This document shows, piece after piece, positions 1-14,000 of a stretch of 64,000 nucleotides of DNA. The translations under genes were made by a program, and so were the position numbers. The stretch is taken from assembly GCA_049487715.1 (NCBI GenBank), contig CP150547.1:62001-126000 (forward strand), given 5' to 3'. The notes below the pieces were generated by a model. The model was not told the DNA's origin. It did no database searches and saw only the letters and a program-made list of their open reading frames with translations. Source of the stretch: Pycnococcus provasolii (Eukaryota > Chlorophyta > Pseudoscourfieldiophyceae > Pseudoscourfieldiales). Every line of letters begins with the position of its first letter. Within the stretch, counting starts at the first letter, position 1.

Positions 1-1
1 C

Positions 2-455
2 TTGGGAAGCGGCAAAGTCACTTTTACAGACGAACCGCAACTGGTTAAGAACCACTTACCACTGCACAGCCCAGAAGAAGGAGGCGCAACGATGCAGCTT
101 CAACTATCATCGTCACATGATCGCGACGATTCCACCGGGTCTTACTTCGCATGCAGCTTTGGATCAATACAACACGTACATGCAAGGCAAATCACCTTGC
201 ATTTGCAAAACACAGTCGAGTGCATATCACCAGCACTACCTCAATTCAAGAGACGAGTACACGTAAGACTAGGAGCGCAATTCCAAACAAAACAGAGCGC
301 ACCGTTGAGCATCGAGTCAAAAGTGGCACAACAATTTGATTACAACATTCAAGCATCAACGGAGACAGGCGCAGTACTTGCCAATACTTTCATCTTCATA
401 AACAACGCTAGAAATCTTCTAATTCACGCGAAAGAAAGAGCGAACTGCGAAACGT
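2..455 (+). other. Left flank: diverged IPT/TIG modules equivalent to modules 4 and 5 of the unit
   Basis: Translated in frame 2, this stretch carries E-E-G-G-A-T, then A-C-S-F-G (Cys codon at 152), V-E-C-I-S-P-A (Cys at 221) and N-C-E-T-S-S-S-S-S-T-C (Cys at 446). The order matches G-S-E-S-G-G-T, Q-C-S-F-G, Y-E-C-V-S-P-A and A-C-A-S-S-S-S-T-C of the array unit. The distance between its first and third Cys is 98 residues, against 96 in the unit. It contains Lys and Asn, which the array lacks. Third-position GC, counted over the first 80 codons, is 37 of 80. Nothing suggests a promoter or start here; the gene begins upstream. Confidence 0.78.
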
Positions 456-3400
456 CATCCTCCTCGTCGACGTGCACGCTTCCTGCGATGTCTGCTGGTT
501 TCCGATCGCTGCAGCTCGCGGACGGCGATCACGTCGGGTCCGTGTCGTACGCCGTACCCGGTCGCGTGACGGCGTCGTATCCTCGCGCTGTCGTGTCAGG
601 CATAGAGACTGTGGTATGGCTGTCTGGCTCCGATCTGCTGGTCGGCGTCGCCTCGTCGTCTGCTGTGACGTTTGTATCATCCGCGCTCGCTTCGTCGGTC
701 TCGTCGACAGGATCTGGCGCGTACGTGTCAGCGTCGACGCAGGGCTGGCGCGCACCTCTGACGGCACTTGACGAGGTCTCGTATCCCGCGATCGAGGGCG
801 CGGACGGCCTGACTGGCGCGGATCGCGTCGAGGTGTCTGGGTCCGGGTTCGCGGCGTCGCATCCGCCATCGTGTCGCTTCGGCGCGGTGGCGGTGTCTTC
901 GCAGTGGACGAGCGCGGAGCAGGTGTGGTGCTCGGTGCCGTCGTCCGGCTCGGACGCGGTTCCGTTCTCGATGACGCAGGGCGTGCAGCACCAGGTGTCG
1001 GACGCGTACACGTACGCATCTGCATCGTCGGTGCGCGTGCTCGCCGCATCGCCCGCGCGCGTGTCAGCGTCTGGTGGTGCGACAGTGAGCGTGTACGGCA
1101 CGGGCGTGAGCTCTGAGTCGCCGGTGCGATGCTCGATCGGCGGCGCGGAGTACGCGGGCGTGTTCCTCTCATCGGGCTGGGTCGAGTGCACGCTGGGCGG
1201 CGGTCTGGCGGCTGGCTTCACTGAGGTGGGTCTGGTATCGGGCGGCCGGCTGACGATGGGCGCGTCGGCGGAGCAGTGGCTGCGCGTGAGCGGCGGCTCA
1301 GTGCGCGTGCTGGGTCCTCGCGCGCTCGTGGACGTATCGGACTCAGCTTCTGTGTCTGTTGTGCATCCGTCAGTGGTATTGTCTACGGGCGGCTCGTTGG
1401 TGGACGTGATAGGCGCGCACATGTTCGACGGCGGCTTGTGCGGCTCAACGTCGTCGATGGCATCTTCGTCGCTTTGGCGGTGTGAGGTGACATCTGCGTC
1501 GATGGCTCGTCTGGAGGTGACGGGCGACGGCGGCGCGTCTGTGACAGGCGCGTCGCCGCCGTCAGGGTCAGAGTCGGGCGGCACGGCGGTGGAGGTGTCT
1601 GCGTCCGGCGGTCTGTCTTCGGCGTGGCAGTGCTCGTTCGGCACGACTTCGATGGTGTGGACGCGTCGCGCGGGGTCGGGCGTGTACGAGTGCGTTTCGC
1701 CTGCACGCGCTCCGTCCTCGTCGGGCGTGAGTCTTGGCGTAGGCGCCCAGCGCGTGGGCGCGTCGTGGACATCGTACGAGTACACGGCCTCGTCGCGCTT
1801 GTTGGCGTACTCTGCGTCGGGCGTGCTATCGTCGCTGACGGGCGGATCCGTGGTCGTGTCGCTGATATCTGGCCCGCGTCCGACGTCGCTGGTGGTTGGC
1901 GGCGTCGAGCAGGCGGCATGCGCATCGTCCTCGTCGACGTGCACGCTTCCTGCGATGTCTGGTGGTTTCCGATCGCTGCAGCTCGCGGACGGCGATCACG
2001 TCGGGTCCGTGTCGTACGCCGTACCCGGTCGCGTGACGGCGTCGTATCCTCGCGCTGTCGTGTCAGGCATAGAGACTGTGGTATGGCTGTCTGGCTCCGA
2101 TCTGCTGGTCGGCGTCGCCTCGTCGTCTGCTGTGACGTTTGTGTCATCCGCGCTCGCATCGTCGGTCTCGTCGACAGGATCTGGCGCGTACGTGTCAGCG
2201 TCGAAGCAGGGCTGGCGCGTATCTTCGATCGCGCCGGACGAGCTTGCGTCGGCTGGCGTGGAGTCAGTGACGGGTCTGACTGGCGCGGATCGCGTCGAGG
2301 TGTCTGGGTCCGGGTTCGCGGCGTCGCATCCGCCATTGTGTCGCTTCGGCGCGGTGGTGGTGTCTTCGCAGTGGACGAGCGCGGAGCAGGTGTGGTGCTC
2401 GGTGCCGTCGTCCGGCTCGGACGCGGTTCCGTTCTCGATGACGCAGGGCGTGCAGCACCAGGTGTCGGACGCGTACACGTACGCATCTGCATCGTCGGTG
2501 CGCGTGCTCGCCGCATCGCCCGCGCGCGTGTCAGCGTCTGGCAGTGCGACAGTGAGCGTGTACGGCACGGGCGTGAGCTCTGAGTCGCCGGTGCGATGCT
2601 CGATCGGCGGCGCGGAGTACGCGGGCGTGTTCCTCTCATCGGGCTGGGTCGAGTGCACGCTGGGCGGCGGTCTGGCGGCTGGCTTCACTGAGGTGGGTCT
2701 GGTATCGGGCGGCCGGCTGACGATGGGCGCGTCGGCGGAGCAGTGGCTGCGCGTGAGCGGCGGCTCGGTGCGCGTGCTGGGTCCTCGCGCGCTCGTGGAC
2801 GTATCGGACTCAGCTTCTGTGTCTGTTGTGCATCCGTCAGTGGTATTGTCTACGGGCGGCTCGTTGGTGGACGTGATAGGCGCGCACATGTTCGACGGCG
2901 GCTTGTGCGGCTCAACGTCGTCGATGGCATCTTCGTCGCTTTGGCGGTGCGAGGTGACATCTGCGTCGATGGCTCGTCTGGAGGTGACGGGCGACGGCGG
3001 CGCGTCTGTGACAGGCGCGTCGCCGCCGTCAGGGTCAGAGTCGGGCGGCACGGCGGTGGAGGTGTCTGCGTCCGGCGGTCTGTCTTCGGCGTGGCAGTGC
3101 TCGTTCGGCACGACTTCGATGGTGTGGACGCGTCGCGCGGGGTCGGGCGTGTACGAGTGCGTTTCGCCTGCACGCGTTCCTTCCTCATCGGGCGTGAGTC
3201 TTGGCGTAGGCGCCCAGCGCGTGGGCGCGTCGTGGACATCGTACGAGTACACGGCCTCGTCGCGCTTGTTGGCGTACTCTGCGTCGGGCGTGCTATCGTC
3301 GCTGACGGGCGGATCCGTGGTCGTGTCGCTGATATCTGGCCCGCGTCCGACGTCGCTGGTGGTTGGCGGCGTCGAGCAGGCGGCATGCGCATCGTCCTCG

Positions 3401-6400
3401 TCGACGTGCACGCTTCCTGCGATGTCTGGTGGTTTCCGATCGCTGCAGCTCGCGGACGGCGATCACGTCGGGTCCGTGTCGTACGCCGTACCCGGTCGCG
3501 TGACGGCGTCGTATCCTCGCGCTGTCGTGTCAGGCATAGAGACTGTGGTATGGCTGTCTGGCTCCGATCTGCTGGTCGGCGTCGCCTCGTCGTCTGCTGT
3601 GACGTTTGTATCATCCTCGCTCGCATCGTCGGTTTCGTCGACAGGATCTGGCGCGTACGTGTCAGCGTCGACGCAGGGCTGGCGCGCACCTCTGACGGCA
3701 CTTGACGAGGTCTCGTATCCCGCGATCGAGGGCGCGGACGGCCTGACTGGCGCGGATCGCGTCGAGGTGTCTGGGTCCGGGTTCGCGGCGTCGCATCCGC
3801 CATCGTGTCGCTTCGGCGCGGTGGCGGTGTCTTCGCAGTGGACGAGCGCGGAGCAGGTGTGGTGCTCGGTGCCGTCGTCCGGCTCGGACGCGGTTCCGTT
3901 CTCGATGACGCAGGGCGTGCAGCACCAGGTGTCGGACGCGTACACGTACGCATCTGCATCGTCGGTGCGCGTGCTCGCCGCATCGCCCGCGCGCGTGTCA
4001 GCGTCTGGCGGCGCGACAGTGAGCGTGTACGGCACGGGCGTGAGCTCTGAGTCGCCGGTGCGATGCTCGATCGGCGGCACGGAGTACGCGGGCGTGTTCC
4101 TCTCATCGGGCTGGGTCGAGTGCACGCTGGGCGGCGGTCTGGCGGCTGGCTTCACTGAGGTGGGTCTGGTATCGGGCGGCCGGCTGACGATGGGCGCGTC
4201 GGCGGAGCAGTGGCTGCGCGTGAGCGGCGGCTCAGTGCGCGTGCTGGGTCCTCGCGCGCTCGTGGACGTATCGGACTCAGCTTCTGTGTCTGTTGTGCAT
4301 CCGTCAGTGGTATTGTCTACGGGCGGCTCGTTGGTGGACGTGATAGGCGCGCACATGTTCGACGGCGGCTTGTGCGGCTCAACGTCGTCGATGGCATCTT
4401 CGTCGCTTTGGCGGTGTGAGGTGACATCTGCGTCGATGGCTCGTCTGGAGGTGACGGGCGACGGCGGCGCGTCTGTGACAGGCGCGTTGCCGCCGTCAGG
4501 GTCAGAGTCGGGCGGCACGGCGGTGGAGGTGTCTGCGTCCGGCGGTCTGTCTTCGGCGTGGCAGTGCTCGTTCGGCACGACTTCGATGGTGTGGACGCGT
4601 CGCGCGGGGTCGGGCGTGTACGAGTGCGTTTCGCCTGCACGCGCTCCGTCCTCGTCGGGCGTGAGTCTTGGCGTAGGCGCCCAGCGCGTGGGCGCGTCGT
4701 GGACATCGTACGAGTACACGGCCTCGTCACGCTTGTTGGCGTACTCTGCGTCGGGCGTGCTATCGTCGCTGACGGGCGGATCCGTGGTCGTGTCGCTGAT
4801 ATCTGGCCCGCGTCCGACGTCGCTGGTGGTTGGCGGCGTCGAGCAGGCGGCATGCGCATCGTCCTCGTCGACGTGCACGCTTCCTGCGATGTCTGGTGGC
4901 TTCCGATCGCTGCAGCTCGCGGACGGCGATCACGTCGGGTCCGTGTCGTACGCCGTACCCGGTCGCGTGACGGCGTCGTATCCTCGCGCTGTCGTGTCAG
5001 GCATAGAGACTGTGGTATGGCTGTCTGGCTCCGATCTGCTGGTCGGCGTCGCCTCGTCGTCTGCTGTGACGTTTGTATCATCCGCGCTCGCATCGTCGGT
5101 CTCGTCGACAGGATCTGGCGCGTACGTGTCAGCGTCGACGCAGGGCTGGCGCGTATCTTCGATCGCGCCGGACGAGCTTGCGTCGGCTGGCGTGGAGTCA
5201 GTGACGGGTCTGACTGGCGCGGATCGCGTCGAGGTGTCTGGGTCCGGGTTCGCGGCGTCGCATCCGCCATCGTGTCGCTTCGGCGCGGTGGCGGTGTCTT
5301 CGCAGTGGACGAGCGCGGAGCAGGTGTGGTGCTCGGTGCCGTCGTCCGGCTCGGACGCGGTTCCGTTCTCGATGACGCAGGGCGTGCAGCACCAGGTGTC
5401 GGACGCGTACACGTACGCATCTGCATCGTCGGTGCGCGTGCTCGCCGCATCGCCCGCGCGCGTGTCAGCGTCTGGCGGCGCGACAGTGAGCGTGTACGGC
5501 ACGGGCGTGAGCTCTGAGTCGCCGGTGCGATGCTCGATCGGCGGCACGGAGTACGCGGGCGTGTTCCTCTCATCGGACTGGGTCGAGTGCACGCTGGGCG
5601 GCGGTCTGGCGGCTGGCTTCACTGAGGTGGGTCTGGTATCGGGCGGCCGGCTGACGATGGGCGCGTCGGCGGAGCAGTGGCTGCGCGTGAGCGGCGGCTC
5701 GGTGCGCGTGCTGGGTCCTCGCGCGCTCGTGGACGTATCGGACTCAGCTTCTGTGTCTGTTGTGCATCCGTCAGTGGTATTGTCTACGGGCGGCTCGTTG
5801 GTGGACATGATAGGCGCGCACATGTTCGACGGCGGCTTGTGCGGCTCAACGTCGTCGATGGCATCTTCGTCGCTTTGGCGGTGCGAGGTGACATCTGCGT
5901 CGATGGCTCGTCTGGAGGTGACGGGCGACGGCGGCGCGTCTGTGACAGGCGCGTCGCCGCCGTCAGGGTCAGAGTCGGGCGGCACGGCGGTGGAGGTGTC
6001 TGCGTCCGGCGGTCTGTCTTCGGCGTGGCAGTGCTCGTTCGGCACGACTTCGATGGTGTGGACGCGTCGCGCGGGGTCGGGCGTGTACGAGTGCGTTTCG
6101 CCTGCACGCGCTCCGTCCTCGTCGGGCGTGAGTCTTGGCGTAGGCGCCCAGCGCGTGGGCGCGTCGTGGACATCGTACGAGTACACGGCCTCGTCGCGCT
6201 TGTTGGCGTACTCTGCGTCGGGCGTGCTATCGTCGCTGACGGGCGGATCCGTGGTCGTGTCGCTGATATCTGGCCCGCGTCCGACGTCGCTGGTGGTTGG
6301 CGGCGTCGAGCAGGCGGCATGCGCATCGTCCTCGTCGACGTGCACGCTTCCTGCGATGTCTGGTGGCTTCCGATCGCTGCAGCTCGCGGACGGCGATCAC

Positions 6401-9400
6401 GTCGGGTCCGTGTCGTACGCCGTACCCGGTCGCGTGACGGCGTCGTATCCTCGCGCTGTCGTGTCAGGCATAGAGACTGTGGTATGGCTGTCTGGCTCCG
6501 ATCTGCTCGTCGGTGTCGCCTCGTCGTCTGCTGTGACGTTTGTATCATCCGCGCTCGCATCGTCGGTCTCGTCGACAGGATCTGGCGCGTACGTGTCAGC
6601 GTCGACGCAGGGCTGGCGCGCACCTCTGACGGCACTTGACGAGCTTGCGTCGGCTGGCGTGGAGTCAGTGACGGGTCTGACTGGCGCGGATCGCGTCGAG
6701 GTGTCTGGGTCCGGGTTCGCGGCGTCGCATCCGCCATCGTGTCGCTTCGGCGCGGTGGCGGTGTCTTCGCAGTGGACGAGCGCGGAGCAGGTGTGGTGCT
6801 CGGTGCCGTCGTCCGGCTCGGACGCGGTTCCGTTCTCGATGACGCAGGGCGTGCAGCACCAGGTGTCGGACGCGTACACGTACGCATCTGCATCGTCGGT
6901 GCGCGTGCTCGCCGCATCGCCCGCGCGCGTGTCAGCGTCTGGCGGCGCGACAGTGAGCGTGTACGGCACGGGCGTGAGCTCTGAGTCGCCGGTGCGATGC
7001 TCGATCGGCGGCACGGAGTACGCGGGCGTGTTCCTCTCATCGGGCTGGGTCGAGTGCACGCTGGGCGGCGGTCTGGCGGCTGGCTTCACTGAGGTGGGTC
7101 TGGTATCGGGCGGCCGGCTGACGATGGGCGCGTCGGCGGAGCAGTGGCTGCGCGTGAGCGGCGGCTCGGTGCGCGTGCTGGGTCCTCGCGCGCTCGTGGA
7201 CGTATCGGACTCAGCTTCTGTGTCTGTTGTGCATCCGTCAGTGGTATTGTCTACGGGCGGCTCGTTGGTGGACATGATAGGCGCGCACATGTTCGACGGC
7301 GGCTTGTGCGGCTCAACGTCGTCGATGGCATCTTCGTCGCTTTGGCGGTGCGAGGTGACATCTGCGTCGATGGCTCGTCTGGAGGTGACGGGCGACGGCG
7401 GCGCGTCTGTGACAGGCGCGTCGCCGCCGTCAGGGTCAGAGTCGGGCGGCACGGCGGTGGAGGTGTCTGCGTCCGGCGGTCTGTCTTCGGCGTGGCAGTG
7501 CTCGTTCGGCACGACTTCGATGGTGTGGACGCGTCGCGCGGGGTCGGGCGTGTACGAGTGCGTTTCGCCTGCACGCGCTCCGTCCTCGTCGGGCGTGAGT
7601 CTTGGCGTAGGCGCCCAGCGCGTGGGCGCGTCGTGGACATCGTACGAGTACACGGCCTCGTCGCGCTTGTTGGCGTACTCTGCGTCGGGCGTGCTATCGT
7701 CGCTGACGGGCGGATCCGTGGTCGTGTCGCTGATATCTGGCCCGCGTCCGACGTCGCTGGTGGTTGGCGGCGTCGAGCAGGCGGCATGCGCATCGTCCTC
7801 GTCGACGTGCACGCTTCCTGCGATGTCTGGTGGCTTCCGATCGCTGCAGCTCGCGGACGGCGATCACGTCGGGTCCGTGTCGTACGCCGTACCCGGTCGC
7901 GTGACGGCGTCGTATCCTCGCGCTGTCGTGTCAGGCATAGAGACTGTGGTATGGCTGTCTGGCTCCGATCTGCTGGTCGGTGTCGCCTCGTCGTCTGCTG
8001 TGACGTTTGTATCATCCGCGCTCGCATCGTCGGTCTCGTCGACAGGATCTGGCGCGTACGTGTCAGCGTCGACGCAGGGCTGGCGCGCACCTCCGACCGC
8101 ACCTGACGAGCTTGCGTCGGCTGGCGTGGAGTCAGTGACGGGTCTGACTGGCGCGGATCGCGTCGAGGTGTCTGGGTCCGGGTTCGCGGCGTCGCATCCG
8201 CCATCGTGTCGCTTCGGCGCGGTGGCGGTGTCTTCGCAGTGGACGAGCGCGGAGCAGGTGTGGTGCTCGGTGCCGTCGTCCGGCTCGGACGCGGTTCCGT
8301 TCTCGATGACGCAGGGCGTGCAGCACCAGGTGTCGGACGCGTACACGTACGCATCTGCATCGTCGGTGCGCGTGCTCGCCGCATCGCCCGCGCGCGTGTC
8401 AGCGTCTGGCGGCGCGACAGTGAGCGTGTACGGCACGGGCGTGAGCTCTGAGTCGCCGGTGCGATGCTCGATCGGCGGCACGGAGTACGCGGGCGTGTTC
8501 CTCTCATCGGGCTGGGTCGAGTGCACGCTGGGCGGCGGTCTGGCGGCTGGCTTCACTGAGGTGGGTCTGGTATCGGGCGGCCGGCTGACGATGGGCGCGT
8601 CGGCGGAGCAGTGGCTGCGCGTGAGCGGCGGCTCAGTGCGCGTGCTGGGTCCTCGCGCGCTCGTGGACGTATCGGACTCAGCTTCTGTGTCTGTTGTGCA
8701 TCCGTCAGTGGTATTGTCTACGGGCGGCTCGTTGGTGGACGTGGTAGGCGCGCACATGTTCGACGGCGGCTTGTGCGGCTCAACGTCGTCGATGGCATCT
8801 TCGTCGCTTTGGCGGTGCGAGGTGACATCTGCGTCGATGGCTCGTCTGGAGGTGACGGGCGACGGCGGCGCGTCTGTGACGGGCGCGTCGCCGCCGTCAG
8901 GGTCAGAGTCGGGCGGCACGGCGGTGGAGGTGTCTGCGTCCGGCGGCCTGCCTTCGGCGTGGCAGTGCTCGTTCGGCACGACTTCGATGGTGTGGACGCG
9001 TCGCGCGGGGTCGGGCGTGTACGAGTGCGTTTCGCCTGCACGCGCTCCGTCCTCGTCGGGCGTGAGTCTTGGCGTAGGCGCCCAGCGCGTGGGCGCGTCG
9101 TGGACATCGTACGAGTACACGGCCTCGTCGCGCTTGTTGGCGTACTCTGCGTCGGGCGTGCTATCGTCGCTGACGGGCGGATCCGTGGTCGTGTCGCTGA
9201 TATCTGGCCCGCGTCCGACGTCGCTGGTGGTTGGCGGCGTCGAGCAGGCGGCATGCGCATCGTCCTCGTCGACGTGCACGCTTCCTGCGATGTCTGGTGG
9301 TTTCCGATCGCTGCAGCTCGCGGACGGCGATCACGTCGGGTCCGTGTCGTACGCCGTACCCGGTCGCGTGACGGCGTCGTATCCTCGCGCTGTCGTGTCA

Positions 9401-11053
9401 GGCATAGAGACTGTGGTATGGCTGTCTGGCTCCGATCTGCTGGTCGGTGTCGCCTCGTCGTCTGCTGTGACGTTTGTGTCATCCGCGCTCGCATCGTCGG
9501 TCTCGTCGACAGGATCTGGCGCGTACGTGTCAGCGTCGACGCAGGGCTGGCGCGTATCTTCGATCGCGCCGGACGAGCTTGCGTCGGCTGGCGTGGAGTC
9601 AGTGACGGGTCTGACTGGCGCGGATCGCGTCGAGGTGTCTGGGTCCGGGTTCGCGGCGTCGCATCCGCCATCGTGTCGCTTCGGCGCGGTGGCGGTGTCT
9701 TCGCAGTGGACGAGCGCGGAGCAGGTGTGGTGCTCGGTGCCGTCGTCCGGCTCGGACGCGGTTCCGTTCTCGATGACGCAGGGCGTGCAGCACCAGGTGT
9801 CGGACGCGTACACGTACGCATCTGCATCGTCGGTGCGCGTGCTCGCCGCATCGCCCGCGCGCGTGTCAGCGTCTGGCGGCGCGACAGTGAGCGTGTACGG
9901 CACGGGCGTGAGCTCTGAGTCGCCGGTGCGATGCTCGATCGGCGGCACGGAGTACGCGGGCGTGTTCCTCTCATCGGGCTGGGTCGAGTGCACGCTGGGC
10001 GGCGGTCTGGCGGCTGGCTTCACTGAGGTGGGTCTGGTATCGGGCGGCCGGCTGACGATGGGCGCGTCGGCGGAGCAGTGGCTGCGCGTGAGCGGCGGCT
10101 CGGTGCGCGTGCTGGGTCCTCGCGCGCTCGTGGACGTATCGGACTCAGCTTCTGTGTCTGTTGTGCATCCGTCAGTGGTATTGTCTACGGGCGGCTCGTT
10201 GGTGGACGTGATAGGCGCGCACATGTTCGACGGCGGCTTGTGCGGCTCAACGTCGTCGATGGCATCTTCGTCGCTTTGGCGGTGCGAGGTGACATCTGCG
10301 TCGATGGCTCGTCTGGAGGTGACGGGCGACGGCGGCGCGTCTGTGACGGGCGCGTCGCCGCCGTCAGGGTCAGAGTCGGGCGGCACGGCGGTGGAGGTGT
10401 CTGCGTCCGGCGGTCTGTCTTCGGCGTGGCAGTGCTCGTTCGGCACGACTTCGATGGTGTGGACGCGTCGCGCGGGGTCGGGCGTGTACGAGTGCGTTTC
10501 GCCTGCACGCGCTCCGTCCTCGTCGGGCGTGAGTCTTGGCGTAGGCGCCCAGCGCGTGGGCGCGTCGTGGACATCGTACGAGTACACGGCCTCGTCGCGC
10601 TTGTTGGCGTACTCTGCGTCGGGCGTGCTATCGTCGCTGACGGGCGGATCCGTGGTCGTGTCGCTGATATCTGGCCCGCGTCCGACGTCGCTGGTGGTTG
10701 GCGGCGTCGAGCAGGCGGCATGCGCATCGTCCTCGTCGACGTGCACGCTTCCTGCGATGTCTGGTGGTTTCCGATCGCTGCAGCTCGCGGACGGCGATCA
10801 CGTCGGGTCCGTGTCGTACGCCGTACCCGGTCGCGTGACGGCGTCGTATCCTCGCGCTGTCGTGTCAGGCATAGAGACTGTGGTATGGCTGTCTGGCTCC
10901 GATCTGCTGGTCGGCGTCGCCTCGTCGTCTGCTGTGACGTTTGTATCATCCGCGCTCGCATCGTCGGTCTCGTCGACAGGATCTGGCGCGTACGTGTCAG
11001 CGTCGACGCAGGGCTGGCGCGTATCTTCGATCGCGCCGGACGAGCTTGCGTCG
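2..11053 (+). CDS. In-frame segment 1 of the giant IPT/TIG gene (frame 2)
   Basis: 3,684 codons without a stop: the diverged left flank, repeat units 1-7 and the first part of unit 8. The frame formally runs on to a TGA ending at 11086, but the last eleven codons before that stop are out of register, because five bases have been added in the linker of unit 8. After that point the same protein resumes in frame 1. The stop should not be taken as the true C-terminus, since the repeat continues for another 50 kb with an intact alternative frame. Confidence 0.85.
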
Positions 11054-14000
11054 GTCTGGCGTGGAGTCGAGGGCGGACGGCTCTGACTGGCGCGGATCGC
11101 GTCGAGGTGTCTGGGTCCGGGTTCGCGGCGTCGCACCCGCCATCGTGTCGCTTCGGCGCGGTGGCGGTGTCTTCGCAGTGGACGAGCGCGGAGCAGGTGT
11201 GGTGCTCGGTGCCGTCGTCCGGCTCGGACGCGGTTCCGTTCTCGATGACGCAGGGCGTGCAGCACCAGGTGTCGGACGCGTACACGTACGCATCTGCATC
11301 GTCGGTGCGCGTGCTCGCCGCATCGCCCGCGCGCGTGTCAGCGTCTGGCGGCGCGACAGTGAGCGTGTACGGCACGGGCGTGAGCTCTGAGTCGCCGGTG
11401 CGATGCTCGATCGGCGGCACGGAGTACGCGGGCGTGTTCCTCTCATCGGGCTGGGTCGAGTGCACGCTGGGCGGCGGTCTGGCGGCTGGCTTCACTGAGG
11501 TGGGTCTGGTATCGGGCGGCCGGCTGACGATGGGCGCGTCGGCGGAGCAGTGGCTGCGCGTGAGCGGCGGCTCGGTGCGCGTGCTGGGTCCTCGCGCGCT
11601 CGTGGACGTATCGGACTCAGCTTCTGTGTCTGTTGTGCATCCGTCAGTGGTGTTGTCTACGGGCGGCTCGTTGGTGGACGTGGTAGGCGCGCACATGTTC
11701 GACGGCGGCTTGTGCGGCTCAACGTCGTCGATGGCATCTTCGTCGCTTTGGCGGTGCGAGGTGACATCTGCGTCGATGGCTCGTCTGGAGGTGACGGGCG
11801 ACGGCGGCGCGTCTGTGACAGGCGCGTCGCCGCCGTCAGGGTCAGAGTCGGGCGGCACGGCGGTGGAGGTGTCTGCGTCCGGCGGTCTGCCTTCGGCGTG
11901 GCAGTGCTCGTTCGGCACGACTTCGATGGTGTGGACGCGTCGCGCGGGGTCGGGCGTGTACGAGTGCGTTTCGCCTGCACGCGCTCCGTCCTCGTCGGGC
12001 GTGAGTCTTGGCGTAGGCGCCCAGCGCGTGGGCGCGTCGTGGACATCGTACGAGTACACGGCCTCGTCGCGCTTGTTGGCGTACTCTGCGTCGGGCGTGC
12101 TATCGTCGCTGACGGGCGGATCCGTGGTCGTGTCGCTGATATCTGGCCCGCGTCCGACGTCGCTGGTGGTTGGCGGCGTCGAGCAGGCGGCATGCGCATC
12201 GTCCTCGTCGACGTGCACGCTTCCTGCGATGTCTGGTGGTTTCCGATCGCTGCAGCTCGCGGACGGCGATCACGTCGGGTCCGTGTCGTACGCCGTACCC
12301 GGTCGCGTGACGGCGTCGTATCCTCGCGCTGTCGTGTCAGGCATAGAGACTGTGGTATGGCTGTCTGGCTCCGATCTGCTGGTCGGCGTCGCCTCGTCGT
12401 CTGCTGTGACGTTTGTATCATCCGCGCTCGCATCGTCGGTCTCGTCGACAGGATCTGGCGCGTACGTGTCAGCGTCGACGCAGGGCTGGCGCGTATCTTC
12501 GATCGCGCCGGACGAGCTTGCGTCGGCTGGCGTGGAGTCAGTGACGGGTCTGACTGGCGCGGATCGCGTCGAGGTGTCTGGGTCCGGGTTCGCGGCGTCG
12601 CATCCGCCATCGTGTCGCTTCGGCGCGGTGGCGGTGTCTTCGCAGTGGACGAGCGCGGAGCAGGTGTGGTGCTCGGTGCCGTCGTCCGGCTCGGACGCGG
12701 TTCCGTTCTCGATGACGCAGGGCGTGCAGCACCAGGTGTCGGACGCGTACACGTACGCATCTGCATCGTCGGTGCGCGTGCTCGCCGCATCGCCCGCGCG
12801 CGTGTCAGCGTCTGGCGGCGCGACAGTGAGCGTGTACGGCACGGGCGTGAGCTCTGAGTCGCCGGTGCGATGCTCGATCGGCGGCACGGAGTACGCGGGC
12901 GTGTTCCTCTCATCGGGCTGGGTCGAGTGCACGCTGGGCGGCGGTCTGGCGGCTGGCTTCACTGAGGTGGGTCTGGTATCGGGCGGCCGGCTGACGATGG
13001 GCGCGTCGGCGGAGCAGTGGCTGCGCGTGAGCGGCGGCTCGGTGCGCGTGCTGGGTCCTCGCGCGCTCGTGGACGTATCGGACTCAGCTTCTGTGTCTGT
13101 TGTGCATCCGTCAGTGGTGTTGTCTACGGGCGGCTCGTTGGTGGACGTGGTAGGCGCGCACATGTTCGACGGCGGCTTGTGCGGCTCAACGTCGTCGATG
13201 GCATCTTCGTCGCTTTGGCGGTGCGAGGTGACATCTGCGTCGATGGCTCGTCTGGAGGTGACGGGCGACGGCGGCGCGTCTGTGACGGGCGCGTCGCCGC
13301 CGTCAGGGTCAGAGTCGGGCGGCACGGCGGTGGAGGTGTCTGCGTCCGGCGGTCTGCCTTCGGCGTGGCAGTGCTCGTTCGGCACGACTTCGATGGTGTG
13401 GACGCGTCGCGCGGGGTCGGGCGTGTACGAGTGCGTTTCGCCTGCACGCGCTCCGTCCTCGTCGGGCGTGAGTCTTGGCGTAGGCGCCCAGCGCGTGGGC
13501 GCGTCGTGGACATCGTACGAGTACACGGCCTCGTCGCGCTTGTTGGCGTACTCTGCGTCGGGCGTGCTATCGTCGCTGACGGGCGGATCCGTGGTCGTGT
13601 CGCTGATATCTGGCCCGCGTCCGACGTCGCTGGTGGTTGGCGGCGTCGAGCAGGCGGCATGCGCATCGTCCTCGTCGACGTGCACGCTTCCTGCGATGTC
13701 TGGTGGTTTCCGATCGCTGCAGCTCGCGGACGGCGATCACGTCGGGTCCGTGTCGTACGCCGTACCCGGTCGCGTGACGGCGTCGTATCCTCGCGCTGTC
13801 GTGTCAGGCATAGAGACTGTGGTATGGCTGTCTGGCTCCGATCTGCTGGTCGGTGTCGCCTCGTCGTCTGCTGTGACGTTTGTGTCATCCGCGCTCGCAT
13901 CGTCGGTCTCGTCGACAGGATCTGGCGCGTACGTGTCAGCGTCGACGCAGGGCTGGCGCGCACCTCTGACGGCACTTGACGAGGTCTCGTATCCCTGCGA

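Noticed and set aside
2-4. TTG as the start codon
   Set aside because: It is at the window edge; the translated sequence is already inside an IPT/TIG module, with no signal peptide or upstream control region visible.
529-1944. Long open frames on the minus strand (about 471, 418 and 87 codons), repeated in nearly every unit
   Set aside because: They recur with the 1,467-bp period in step with the + strand gene, have odd Asp/Thr/Pro-rich or Arg-rich compositions with no recognisable domain, and result from GC-rich codon use that rarely gives stops in the reverse frames.
8611-9918. Arg-rich + strand open frames of 320-435 codons in each unit
   Set aside because: They lie in a shifted frame over the IPT/TIG frame. 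They only appear extended where the frame breaks join them to true coding sequence (for example near 10078-14325).
11084-11086. TGA as the true end of the protein
   Set aside because: It is reached only after a five-base excess in a mixed linker; the same protein continues at once in another frame.
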